Of a stretch of DNA of 16,844 bases, positions 6,612 through 13,738 are shown in pieces; positions within the stretch are counted from its first letter, which is position 1, and every line of letters begins with the position of its first letter. Made by a program: the position numbers and the translations under genes. The notes under the pieces were generated by a model. That model was given only the letters and a program-made list of their open reading frames with translations. It was not told the origin of the DNA and made no database searches. This DNA comes from an uncultured Clostridia bacterium (GTDB taxonomy: Bacteria; Bacillota; Clostridia; UBA1381; UMGS1253). The stretch covers positions 1-16,844 of the forward strand of contig CALAUK010000159.1 of assembly GCA_937892135.1 (NCBI GenBank), read 5' to 3'.

Positions 6612-8768
6612 ATGAAAAAGAAATACTTTGGAAGAATTGTATGCGGAATGCTTGCTGTATGTTTTGTTTTTTCGTTGATACTGACATTAATATATTATTT
6701 TTCGGTGACAGAAAGAATTGATACTGATTTCAAGGCTGAAAAAGAAAGGCAGTCTCTTAAAATTGTGGCTGATATGCAGCTGTATTTTGAAAACAGTAAG
6801 ACTGCGGCAAAAGAAATGGCACTTCTTTGGGATACTTTTGAAAGAAGAAGACTTAAAGAAGAGGCCCTTTTTGAAACGATGGAAAAGTTTTGCGACATCG
6901 GACATACATATATTATTTGCGAAGACAGAGAAGTAGTAAAAAAAGATAATGCTCCTCTTTTAAGTGATAATCTGTGTGATGTTATAAAGAGCAAGGACAA
7001 AGAAAATTATGTTTTTGATTTTGTTGATGGCGAAACAAGGATTATTGCATTGGCTACAAAGGCATACTCGCCATCAGAAAAGGGTGTTTTTGTTGTACGG
7101 GCACTTGAAGAAGAAAAACTTCTTGCGGGCAGGGCAGATGCTTTAATGTATTTTGATTCAAGCTCTGAGGTGTATGCAGGAAACGGCGAATATTATAACA
7201 GCCTGAAAAATGTTGTTTATGAAACCGGAAAGAGCTCGCTTGAAGAAAAAATTAAAAATAACGCTTTTGACACTGCGGACTGTACATATATTTTTACAAG
7301 TGATGATGCTTTCGGAAAAGGGGCATTCATATTTATGTATAACAACGAAACAACGCAGGCGGCGAAGGCTAGTGTTATGCTGATTTGTATTGCGGTGTTT
7401 TTCATTGTTTTGATTGCGTTGTTCCTTATAAGCTTGATTCCTGCAAAAATTATATACGGACCTTTTGATGAGCTTATGGCTTTTGTAGGAAGATATGGCG
7501 ATGAGAAAAAAGATAAATATGATGAAATAAGCTATATTACAAGTACGGTTAAATTTCTTGACGATAAAAATAACACACTGAATTCTGAGGCGCGTGAGAA
7601 AAAGGAGCTTTTGAAACTTCAGTTTGTAAAGGATTTGCTTTCGGGAGTAGTCAATGAAACGGAATATAATGATCTTGCAGAAGAGTTTTCTATGACAAAT
7701 TTTGAAACCCCGTTTTATGTCGGAATTTTTGAGATTTCCGATTATGACAGTCTTTCTGATGTCTTCGATGAGAAAAACCTTATACAGATAAAAAAGCAAA
7801 TAGGAGAATTTATCACACGCGAGCTTACGGGAAGAAGCGTTTGCGGAGCGGTGGAAATTGATAAAAAGCGTTTTGCGGTTATAACCTGCGGCTGTGAGCT
7901 TAACAAAATAAGACAGAACTTTTCATATATAAATTCAGTTATCAACTCTGAGTTTGATATTGAGATGCTCGCACTTTTGGGTAACAAATGTGGCGGATTG
8001 TTTGAGGTTGGAGAGAGCTATCAGCAGTGCACTAAAGCTTTTGAAGAAAGCCTTGCCATAGGCGGATTCAGGAGCGGAGTAGTAAGTATAGGAGATATGG
8101 ATATAGGTCAGGGATTTTTCTATCCTGTAAATCTTGAAAGAGACCTTATCAGCAGTGTAATAAGATTAAAAAGAGAAGAAAGCCTTAAGATAATAAATTC
8201 CATACTTGATGAGAATTTAAACGGCAAGACTCTTACAAAAGAGCGTCATAATGCGATAACTTTTGCATTTATTGCAACGATAAACCGTATAGTTGAGGCT
8301 TTAAACAAAACTATTGCCGAGATTTATGGGGAAGATAATATTATTTTCCTTGAGCTTAAGATGTGTGAAAATGCCACTGAGCTTCGAAACAAGGTGGTTC
8401 AAAGCTTTGACAGGATAATGAATTATATGTCAGGCGATGAAGATGCAGATTTGTCACAAAGATTTTTAGACTATATACACAGTCACTATAATGAAGATAT
8501 TTCCTTAACGGAGCTGGGTGCGCACTTTAAGCTGTCAGAATGCTATATTTCTACAGTTTTCAAGGAGTCTACGGGCGAAAACTTTAAAGATTACTTGAGT
8601 CGTTACAGAATAAAAAAGGCAAAAGATATTCTTTATAAAAATCCCGATATAAAAACAAAAGAGCTTGCGTCTATGATTGGATGCAACACGGTTGCTACAC
8701 TTTTCAGGCTCTTTAACAAGTACGAGGGAATGTCACCCGGTCAGTTTGTTAAAAATAATGTCAAATAA
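6612..8768 (+). CDS. Membrane-anchored AraC-family transcriptional regulator
   Basis: A 718-residue one-component regulator. One membrane segment lies near residues 7-29 and a second near 253-280; the 220 residues between form an external sensor domain. A cytoplasmic linker and a middle domain (about 330-600), possibly a degenerate cyclase-like fold, lead to a C-terminal AraC-type double helix-turn-helix (about 615-718; SLTELGAHFKLSECYISTVF and GMSPGQFVKNN are clear). Such proteins sense an extracellular or envelope signal and bind DNA without a separate kinase. Many relatives control carbohydrate uptake genes, but no transporter is adjacent, so the target is unknown. ATG 6612 is preferred because AAAGGAG (6596-6602) lies nine bases upstream; the GTG at 6570 falls within the promoter and ATG 6588 has no binding site. 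Confidence 0.88.
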   Translation: MKKKYFGRIVCGMLAVCFVFSLILTLIYYFSVTERIDTDFKAEKERQSLKIVADMQLYFENSKTAAKEMALLWDTFERRRLKEEALFETMEKFCDIGHTYIICEDREVVKKDNAPLLSDNLCDVIKSKDKENYVFDFVDGETRIIALATKAYSPSEKGVFVVRALEEEKLLAGRADALMYFDSSSEVYAGNGEYYNSLKNVVYETGKSSLEEKIKNNAFDTADCTYIFTSDDAFGKGAFIFMYNNETTQAAKASVMLICIAVFFIVLIALFLISLIPAKIIYGPFDELMAFVGRYGDEKKDKYDEISYITSTVKFLDDKNNTLNSEAREKKELLKLQFVKDLLSGVVNETEYNDLAEEFSMTNFETPFYVGIFEISDYDSLSDVFDEKNLIQIKKQIGEFITRELTGRSVCGAVEIDKKRFAVITCGCELNKIRQNFSYINSVINSEFDIEMLALLGNKCGGLFEVGESYQQCTKAFEESLAIGGFRSGVVSIGDMDIGQGFFYPVNLERDLISSVIRLKREESLKIINSILDENLNGKTLTKERHNAITFAFIATINRIVEALNKTIAEIYGEDNIIFLELKMCENATELRNKVVQSFDRIMNYMSGDEDADLSQRFLDYIHSHYNEDISLTELGAHFKLSECYISTVFKESTGENFKDYLSRYRIKKAKDILYKNPDIKTKELASMIGCNTVATLFRLFNKYEGMSPGQFVKNNVK

Positions 8769-8803
8769 TAAAAAAGCTGCCATTTGGCAGCTTTTTTATT
8801 ATT
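8764..8803. terminator. Bidirectional terminator containing both stop codons
   Basis: A perfect 19-bp stem (8764-8782 with 8785-8803) contains A6 and T6 tracts and a GCTGCCA/TGGCAGC core. The regulator's TAA (8766-8768) and the glmM stop (8799-8801, minus strand) sit opposite each other in the stem. Confidence 0.92.
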
Positions 8804-10154
8804 TTAAAGTTTCTTCAATAAGATTTGCAAGCTCTGTTGCGCGCTTTTTAAGATAATCTTTGTCATCGCCCTCGAGCATAACTCTTACAACGGGCTCTGT
8901 TCCTGACGGGCGGATTAAAACTCTTCCGCTGTCTTTAAATTCATTTTCAAGTGCGGCAATCGCATCAAGAATAGCGGGATTTGTTTTAAGCTCACCTTTC
9001 TTTTCGTTTTCAACATGTGCATTAACAAGCACCTGAGGAAGAATTTTAACAATTTTTCTAAGCTCAGAAAGCTTTTTGCCTGTTTCTTTCATAACTGACA
9101 ATAAAAGAAGAGCAGAAACAAGGCCGTCACCTGTTGAGTTTTTGTCAAGATAGATTATATGGCCTGATTCCTCACCGCCCAGTGAGTCTCCTGAAGCTAA
9201 CATTTCTTCAAGTACATAGCGGTCGCCAACGGCGGTTTGCTTTGTGTTTATTCCAAGTTCTTTTGCGGCATTGAAAAATCCAAGGTTACTCATAACGGTT
9301 GCCACGATTGTGTTGTTTTTAAGCTTGCCTTTTTGTTTTAAGTGATTTCCGACTATAAGCATAATTTCGTCGCCGGTTAAAATTTTTCCGTTTTCGTCAA
9401 CCGCAAGCATTCTGTCAGCATCGCCGTCAAAAGCAATACCGATATCGTAAGATGCGGGATTTTTGGAAATTAAATCAGCAAGGTCCTGTATATGAGTAGA
9501 ACCGCAATTTTTGTTTATATTAATACCATTGGGAGTGTTATTTAAAACAAAAACTTTTGCGGCTAATTCCTCAAGTGCTCGGGGAGCAACATTTGAGTTT
9601 GCGCCGTTTGAGCAGTCAAGAGCAATGCTTATACCGTTTAAATCGCCATCAACAGTTGATTTTGCAAATTCGATGTAGTCATCTGCGCTGTCATATTTAA
9701 ACTCATATCTTCCAATATTTTCGTGAGTGGGAAACTCTCCTGCCTGATCTTTGTTTTTTATAAATTCTTCAATTTTGTCTTCTGTTTCATCGGGAAGCTT
9801 GTATCCTTTTGAATTGAAGAACTTAATTCCGTTGTACTCAAAAGAGTTATGTGATGCAGAAATTACTATTCCGGCATCTGCATTATACTTGCGAACAAGG
9901 TGCGCAACCGCAGGAGTCGGAATAACTCCTAAAAATACTACCTCAGCGCCTGTCTGACATATACCTGCCGCCAATGCGCACTCTAACATATCTCCTGAAA
10001 TTCTTGTGTCTTTTCCAACAAGGATTTTAGGTTTGTGGCAAAGCTCCTTTGTAAGAACTGATGCGCCTGCAAAACCTAAATCAAATGCAAGAGAAGCGGT
10101 AAGATTTTTGTTTGCAACTCCTCTTACTCCGTCTGTACCGAATAATCTAGCCAT
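8799..10154 (-). CDS. glmM: Phosphoglucosamine mutase
   Basis: GlmM converts glucosamine-6-phosphate to glucosamine-1-phosphate, an essential step to UDP-GlcNAc for peptidoglycan. The 451 residues match the family length. Motifs in order: MARLFGTDGVRG at the N-terminus, the catalytic phosphoserine loop ISASHNS (S101), the metal loop AFDGDADR, the sugar-binding GEESGH, and the phosphate-binding RPSGTEPVVRV near the C-terminus. The ATG at 10154 is chosen because GGAGGG (10161-10166) lies six bases upstream and it begins with the conserved MARLFGTDG. It has its own promoter. Its stop is inside a terminator shared with the convergent AraC-type gene. No glmS or glmU is adjacent. Confidence 0.97.
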   Translation of the reverse strand: MARLFGTDGVRGVANKNLTASLAFDLGFAGASVLTKELCHKPKILVGKDTRISGDMLECALAAGICQTGAEVVFLGVIPTPAVAHLVRKYNADAGIVISASHNSFEYNGIKFFNSKGYKLPDETEDKIEEFIKNKDQAGEFPTHENIGRYEFKYDSADDYIEFAKSTVDGDLNGISIALDCSNGANSNVAPRALEELAAKVFVLNNTPNGININKNCGSTHIQDLADLISKNPASYDIGIAFDGDADRMLAVDENGKILTGDEIMLIVGNHLKQKGKLKNNTIVATVMSNLGFFNAAKELGINTKQTAVGDRYVLEEMLASGDSLGGEESGHIIYLDKNSTGDGLVSALLLLSVMKETGKKLSELRKIVKILPQVLVNAHVENEKKGELKTNPAILDAIAALENEFKDSGRVLIRPSGTEPVVRVMLEGDDKDYLKKRATELANLIEETLK

Positions 10155-10195
10155 TTTATACCCTCCTGTAAAAAAATGTATTATAACCAATACTT

Positions 10196-10224
10196 ATTAT
10201 ACTATATTTTAATCGGGTTGACAA
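10196..10224 (-). promoter_or_regulatory. Sigma-A promoter of glmM
   Basis: Read on the minus strand: TTGTCA (10219-10224), a 17-bp spacer and a perfect TATAAT (10196-10201), about 42 bp upstream of the glmM start. Confidence 0.8.
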
Positions 10225-10241
10225 TAGTTTTTTTGCCTTGC

Positions 10242-10284
10242 AAAAAATAAATTTGCAGGTAAGACTGGCTTATCTGCAAATTTA
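10242..10284 (-). terminator. Intrinsic terminator of the YtxH-like gene
   Basis: Minus-strand stem of 11 bp (10274-10284 with 10248-10258), a 15-nt loop, then six T (A tract 10242-10247 on the plus strand). It separates the YtxH-like gene from the glmM promoter. Confidence 0.8.
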
Positions 10285-10288
10285 GTTC

Positions 10289-10453
10289 TTACATAGGAAG
10301 TGCTGACTTAACGGCTTTTTTCATATCGTGCACCATGCAGTTAGCTTTTCTTACAGCGCGGCGCCTTTGTCTTGGGGTTATAGGGTCAAACAGAAGAGCA
10401 ACGCCCACGCCCACCATTGCGCCCGCAACGGCGCCTTTAATAAAATCATACAT
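10289..10453 (-). CDS. YtxH-like small membrane protein
   Basis: A 54-residue protein starting MYDFIKGAVAGAMVGVGVAL. A glycine- and alanine-rich membrane segment (about 5-22) is followed by DPITPRQRRRAVRKAN, the arrangement of YtxH-like proteins, and a short basic amphipathic tail. These are small envelope proteins of unclear function, often stress-linked. The ATG at 10453 is preferred because AAAGGAG lies seven bases upstream; the longer frame to 10486 would start before this site and add unrelated residues. It is a single-gene unit with its own terminator; no clear promoter was found. Confidence 0.75.
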   Translation of the reverse strand: MYDFIKGAVAGAMVGVGVALLFDPITPRQRRRAVRKANCMVHDMKKAVKSALPM

Positions 10454-10535
10454 AATTATTTCTCCTTTCAGAAATGTCAGGCACAAAATTATTATGTGTT
10501 ATAAAAAATTTATTAATCGGAGTAATTTATGGTGC

Positions 10536-10564
10536 TTGTAAAAAGGAAAAGAATATGGTAAAAT
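10536..10564 (+). promoter_or_regulatory. Probable sigma-A promoter of the histidine phosphatase-mazG unit
   Basis: TTGTAA (10536-10541), a 17-bp spacer and TAAAAT (10559-10564). Each box has imperfect consensus, but spacing is optimal and the position fits a leader of about 55 nt. Confidence 0.55.
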
Positions 10565-10626
10565 AATTTTTAGTAGAATTTATATTTTAGCACCGAACAG
10601 GGAAAACAAAAAACGAGGTGATATTT

Positions 10627-11352
10627 ATGAAGATACTGATAGTCCGCCATGCAGAACCCGATTATTCGATTGATTCTTTAACGGAAAAGGGTTTTCGCGA
10701 GGCAGAACTTGTTTCAAAAAGAATAGAAAAGCTTTGCGTAAAAGAATTTTATGTTTCGACTATGGGAAGAGCAAAGGATACGGCATTTCCGACACTTAAA
10801 AAGATGGAGCGGGAAGCAATTTATTGCGATTGGCTTCGTGAATTCGTTGTTGATATGAAAAGAAGCGACGGAGTTTTGGATATTGCTTGGGACTGGCTTC
10901 CTCAGGAGTGGACAAAAAATGAAGATTTTTATTTGGAGAAAAAATGGCACGAGGTTTCTCCGTTTAAGGAGAGTAACGCGTATGAAAGATACAAGGAAGT
11001 TACGGGAGAGCTTGATAAAATTATAAAAAAGCACGGATATGAAAGAGATGGAAGAACATACAAGGCAGTAAAACCAAATAACGACACTATTGTTTTGTTT
11101 TGCCATTTCGGTGTCCAGTGTGTGCTTCTCTCGCATTTGTTTGGAATATCGCCTATGATTTTATGGCATAACTTCTGTGCATTACCAACATCGGTAACAA
11201 CAGTGGTTACTGAGGAAAGAAGAGAGGGAACAGCAATCTTTCGTATGTGTGGCTTCGGGGATATTTCCCATCTTTATAAAGAGGGAGAACCGCCCAGTTT
11301 TGCCGCGAGATTTCGGGAATGCTATTTTAATGAAGATGAGAGAAAAGATTAA
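10627..11352 (+). CDS. Histidine phosphatase family protein
   Basis: A 241-residue enzyme of the histidine phosphatase (phosphoglycerate mutase-like) superfamily. The N-terminal LIVRHAEPDY holds the phospho-accepting His and its Arg partner (residues 7-8). STMGRAKDTA (about 44-53) is the second conserved region, and FCHFG (about 159-163) carries the second catalytic His. Substrate cannot be told from sequence; a central insertion with several Trp residues (IAWDWLPQEW) is not typical of the small PhoE/CobC proteins. The ATG at 10627 follows GAGGTGA closely; the GTG at 10618 is part of that site. It is 18 bp upstream of mazG, so the two are probably co-transcribed, which suggests phosphate-ester or nucleotide clean-up. 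Confidence 0.88.
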   Translation: MKILIVRHAEPDYSIDSLTEKGFREAELVSKRIEKLCVKEFYVSTMGRAKDTAFPTLKKMEREAIYCDWLREFVVDMKRSDGVLDIAWDWLPQEWTKNEDFYLEKKWHEVSPFKESNAYERYKEVTGELDKIIKKHGYERDGRTYKAVKPNNDTIVLFCHFGVQCVLLSHLFGISPMILWHNFCALPTSVTTVVTEERREGTAIFRMCGFGDISHLYKEGEPPSFAARFRECYFNEDERKD

Positions 11353-11370
11353 TTGTGTGGGGGAATTTTT

Positions 11371-12090
11371 ATGGAAAAGAAGCATACTATAGACGATCTT
11401 ATAGAAATTATGAAAAAATTAAGAGCGCCTGATGGTTGCCCGTGGGACAGAGTGCAGACGCACGAATCTATAAAGGAGTGTATGATTGAGGAAAGCTACG
11501 AGGTTATTGATGCTATCGAAAAAAATGATGATAAGATGATGGCAAATGAGCTTGGAGATCTCCTTTTGCAAATCGTTTTTCACGCCGAAATGGCAGAAGA
11601 GAGAGGTGCATTTGATTTTTCCTCGGTTGTAAATGAAATTTGCGAAAAGCTTATAAGCCGTCATACCCATGTGTTTTCCGAAGACACAGCGGAGAATGCG
11701 AGCGAAGTTTTAGACATTTGGGAAAAGAATAAAAAAGAGGAGAAAGGGTTTTTAAGTGCAACGGATACTCTTAAAGATGTTCCCAAAGCGTTTCCCTCTC
11801 TTATGAGGGCACAAAAGGTTTTAAAGCGTGCCATGAAAAGTGATATGGAATTAAGTGAGGAATTTAATTCTCCCGAAGATGCTTTAGATGGTATTTTAGA
11901 GTGCGTGCTTCAGATGAAAAAAGACCTTTCAGGCGGAGCAGATACGGAAGAGAATTTCAAAAAAATGATGCTTTTAAGCGCCTTGTTTTCACAGAAAATG
12001 GGGATTCAAAGTGAAATTTTATTAAAAAAATCGGTTGACGAATTCATTGAAAAGTTTGAGGTTTTAGAGCAAATTGCACAACAAAACTAA
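11371..12090 (+). CDS. mazG: Nucleoside triphosphate pyrophosphohydrolase MazG
   Basis: MazG hydrolyses (d)NTPs to monophosphate and pyrophosphate, removing aberrant nucleotides. The 239-residue protein has an intact N-terminal MazG domain: LRAPDGCPWDRVQTHESI, the EExxE motif in IEESYEVIDA, then ELGDLLLQIVFHAEMAEE. The second, C-terminal domain is recognisable by its ending (LFSQKMGIQSEILLKKSVDEF), but the expected EELGD metal motif reads ENFKK, so it has lost two acidic ligands. Unlike Bacillus YabN it has no N-terminal tetrapyrrole methylase domain. The ATG at 11371 follows GGGGGAA; the in-frame TTG at 11353 lies before that site. The place ahead of hup and rqcP matches the conserved Firmicutes cluster. 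Confidence 0.93.
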   Translation: MEKKHTIDDLIEIMKKLRAPDGCPWDRVQTHESIKECMIEESYEVIDAIEKNDDKMMANELGDLLLQIVFHAEMAEERGAFDFSSVVNEICEKLISRHTHVFSEDTAENASEVLDIWEKNKKEEKGFLSATDTLKDVPKAFPSLMRAQKVLKRAMKSDMELSEEFNSPEDALDGILECVLQMKKDLSGGADTEENFKKMMLLSALFSQKMGIQSEILLKKSVDEFIEKFEVLEQIAQQN

Positions 12091-12244
12091 GTTTTTTTGT
12101 AGAAAATGACCTTAAAAACCCCGCAACGCCCGAAAAATAAGAGATTTTTTAAAAAACAGATTAAAAAAATTCAAAAAATAAAAGGATTTAAGCGAAGACT
12201 AGAGAATTTATATCGTGTCAATTATTTTTAGGAGGTAATTTATA

Positions 12245-12517
12245 ATGAACAAAGCAGAATTAATTGCAAATGTTGCAGCAACAGCAGGTTTAACAAAGAA
12301 AGACGCTGAGAAGGCTATCAATGCATTCATCGAGAACATTGAAGGTGCTCTTAAGAAGGGTGAGAAAGTTCAGCTAGTTGGCTTCGGTACTTTTGAAGTA
12401 CGTGAAATCGCTGCTAGAACAGGCAGAAACCCCTCTACAGGCGCTGAAATCAAAATTCCCGCTTGCAAGAAGCCCGCTTTCAAAGTTGGTCAGGGCCTAA
12501 AGAACGCTCTTAACTAA
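12245..12517 (+). CDS. hup: HU family DNA-binding protein
   Basis: A 90-residue nucleoid protein that bends and compacts DNA as a dimer. The helical N-terminal half (MNKAELIANVAATAGLTKKD) and the beta arm (VREIAARTGRNPSTGAEIKI) are canonical, including the arm Arg and Pro that intercalate, and the end FKVGQGLKNAL is family-typical. TAGGAGGTAAT is a near-perfect ribosome binding site, and the codon choice differs visibly from its neighbours (GCA, GGT, AAG, GTT), as in a highly expressed gene. The 154-bp gap to mazG is AT-rich and likely contains a promoter, but I could not identify convincing boxes. It ends at a strong terminator. Confidence 0.98.
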   Translation: MNKAELIANVAATAGLTKKDAEKAINAFIENIEGALKKGEKVQLVGFGTFEVREIAARTGRNPSTGAEIKIPACKKPAFKVGQGLKNALN

Positions 12518-12529
12518 TTAAAAAAGCCT

Positions 12530-12563
12530 AAAAGCTGTTCCGCAAATGCGGAGCAGCTTTTTT
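12530..12563 (+). terminator. Intrinsic terminator of hup
   Basis: A 14-bp stem (12530-12543 with 12548-12561) with one G-U pair and an AAAT loop, followed by a T tract. Only part of hup transcription should reach rqcP. Confidence 0.9.
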
Positions 12564-12582
12564 AGTCGGCAAGGAGAAGAAT

Positions 12583-12822
12583 ATGAGACTCGACAAGTAT
12601 TTAAAAGTTTCAAGGCTTATAAAAAGGCGCACGGTTGCAAACGAGGCGTGTGATACAGGAAGAATTTCCGTAAACGGCAAGGTTTGCAAAGCAAGTTATG
12701 ATGTTAAAGAAAACGACATTATAGAAATAAGATTTGGCGAAAAAACAGTGAAAGCGCAGGTTTTAGCCATTAAGGAGCATGCCTTAAAAGATGATGCGGC
12801 GCTTATGTATAAGATTTTATAA
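12583..12822 (+). CDS. rqcP: RqcP (YabO), S4-domain ribosome quality-control factor
   Basis: A 79-residue protein almost entirely made of an S4 RNA-binding domain (MRLDKYLKVSRLIKRRTVAN ... DTGRISVNGKV). In Bacillus, RqcP (formerly YabO) binds stalled 50S subunits with RqcH and tRNA-Ala to add C-terminal alanine tails to trapped chains. The length and the position between hup and yabP are those of yabO, which separates it from the related Hsp15/HslR heat-shock protein. An AAGGAGAAG site precedes the ATG by five bases. It lies just after the hup terminator, so expression depends on read-through or an unseen promoter. Confidence 0.93.
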   Translation: MRLDKYLKVSRLIKRRTVANEACDTGRISVNGKVCKASYDVKENDIIEIRFGEKTVKAQVLAIKEHALKDDAALMYKIL

Positions 12823-12827
12823 AAAAG

Positions 12828-12856
12828 TTCTATAAATGAAAAAACCTTCATAAAAT
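12828..12856 (+). promoter_or_regulatory. Possible sigma-E promoter of yabP
   Basis: CATAAAAT (12849-12856) matches the sigma-E -10 consensus (CATACANT) at all but one position. The -35 element at the 14-bp spacing, TTCTATA (12828-12834), matches only four of seven. The predicted start is about 12863, inside the loop of the hairpin that covers the yabP ribosome binding site. Confidence 0.35.
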
Positions 12857-12885
12857 ATATTACTTATATTTTGCGGAGGTTTTTT
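12839..12885 (+). promoter_or_regulatory. Hairpin burying the yabP ribosome binding site
   Basis: Left arm 12839-12859 pairs with right arm 12865-12885 around a 5-nt loop (12860-12864). Of 21 positions, 20 pair (two as G-U) and one is mismatched (12850/12874). The yabP Shine-Dalgarno GGAGG (12875-12879) is wholly inside the right arm, followed by six T. On read-through RNA the stem would hide the site, and it may also act as a weak terminator. Confidence 0.65.
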
Positions 12886-12888
12886 ATT

Positions 12889-13164
12889 ATGCCAGGTATC
12901 ACAGAAAATAAATCCCATGCTCTTACTATGGAGGACAGGGGAAGGATTATAATGACGGGCGCAGTAAATGTTGAAAATTTTGAGGAAAACGATATGAGAA
13001 TAGAAACTCTCTGCGGCATGCTGCAGCTTAAGGGAGAGGGGATGCACATTTTAAAGTTTGACACTAATGCAGGAGAGCTTGAAATAGAGGGTAAATTCGA
13101 CAGCCTTTCATATTCTGAGGCAAATGCGGGAAAGGGAAGCCTTATGAAAAAGCTCTTCGGGTGA
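12889..13164 (+). CDS. yabP: Sporulation protein YabP
   Basis: A 91-residue YabP/YqfC-family sporulation protein. Family features are the N-terminal HALTMEDRGRIIMTGAVNVENF and a central LCGMLQLKGEGMHI, with repeated beta strands (GELEIEGKFDSLSYSE). In Bacillus subtilis yabP and yabQ are transcribed by sigma-E in the mother cell. The ATG at 12889 is chosen because GGAGG (12875-12879) lies nine bases upstream; the TTG at 12871 precedes that site. The GGAGG is trapped in a hairpin on read-through RNA. The stop overlaps the yabQ ribosome binding site. Confidence 0.92.
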   Translation: MPGITENKSHALTMEDRGRIIMTGAVNVENFEENDMRIETLCGMLQLKGEGMHILKFDTNAGELEIEGKFDSLSYSEANAGKGSLMKKLFG

Positions 13165-13168
13165 TAAA

Positions 13169-13738
13169 ATGTCTATTGGATTAGAAAGTCAGGCATATAT
13201 TTTTTTAATTATGGCAGCTTATGGAGCGGCAGCGTCCCTGGTTTTTGATATATTCAGAAGTATTCACCGCATTTTTAAACCGTCGCCAGTTACAATAGGT
13301 ATAGGAGATATCATTTTCTGGCTGATTTTAAGCATCAGCACTTTTTTTGCCTTGTTTCTTGCAAACAGCGGACAAATAAGATTTTTTGAATTCTTTGCGA
13401 TGATTTTGGGAAGCATTATTTACTTTTTGACCATTTCAAAGCTGACTATATTTATTTTTTCCGTATTACTGACATGTGCCCGAAAAATTTTTGTCGTATT
13501 TTTAAAAATTTTCTTGACTATTGCAGGTTTTTTGTATAAAATTATAATGAAGTGGATTTTATTTATTTTTGTGCCACCTGTAAGATTTATAAAGAAAATA
13601 TGGAAAAACTTAATTCAAAGTTTTATAAAGGCATTTTTCGGCACAAGAAAATTAGTTAAAAACAAACTTATGAGAAGGAGGAATGTGCATGAAAGAAAAA
13701 GAAGAAAAAGGCACAAAGTCAAGGCAAAAGGCGCCTAA
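13169..13738 (+). CDS. yabQ: Spore cortex biosynthesis protein YabQ
   Basis: A 189-residue integral membrane protein; YabQ is needed for spore cortex formation in Bacillus and sits in the forespore outer membrane. Hydrophobic segments lie near residues 9-28, 46-68, 73-107 and 112-140, with the conserved FDIFRSIHRIF between the first two. The C-terminal 40 residues are extremely basic (RRRNVHERKRRKRHKVKAK). It starts four bases after the yabP stop, with only a weak GGGTGAT, so translation is probably coupled to yabP. Its last 50 bases overlap the start of divIC in another frame. Confidence 0.9.
   Translation: MSIGLESQAYIFLIMAAYGAAASLVFDIFRSIHRIFKPSPVTIGIGDIIFWLILSISTFFALFLANSGQIRFFEFFAMILGSIIYFLTISKLTIFIFSVLLTCARKIFVVFLKIFLTIAGFLYKIIMKWILFIFVPPVRFIKKIWKNLIQSFIKAFFGTRKLVKNKLMRRRNVHERKRRKRHKVKAKGA

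Noticed and set aside
7158..7799. 213-codon open frame on the minus strand inside the AraC-type regulator gene
   Set aside because: It lies fully antisense to a clearly coding gene with intact domains. Its product is a low-complexity Ile/Phe/Lys-rich chain with no domain pattern and no ribosome binding site.
10529..10561. Ten-codon ORF after a GGAG ahead of the histidine phosphatase promoter
   Set aside because: It overlaps the -35/-10 region of the promoter, so it would not be on that transcript, and nothing else supports it.
10714..11136. 140-codon minus-strand frame within the histidine phosphatase gene
   Set aside because: It is antisense to the RHA/STMGRA/CHFG-containing enzyme and its product has no recognisable features.
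12091..12244. Promoter for hup in the AT-rich gap after mazG
   Set aside because: Several TA-rich -10-like strings occur (for example TATATC at 12209-12214), but none has an acceptable -35 at 16-18 bp, so no promoter is called although one probably exists.
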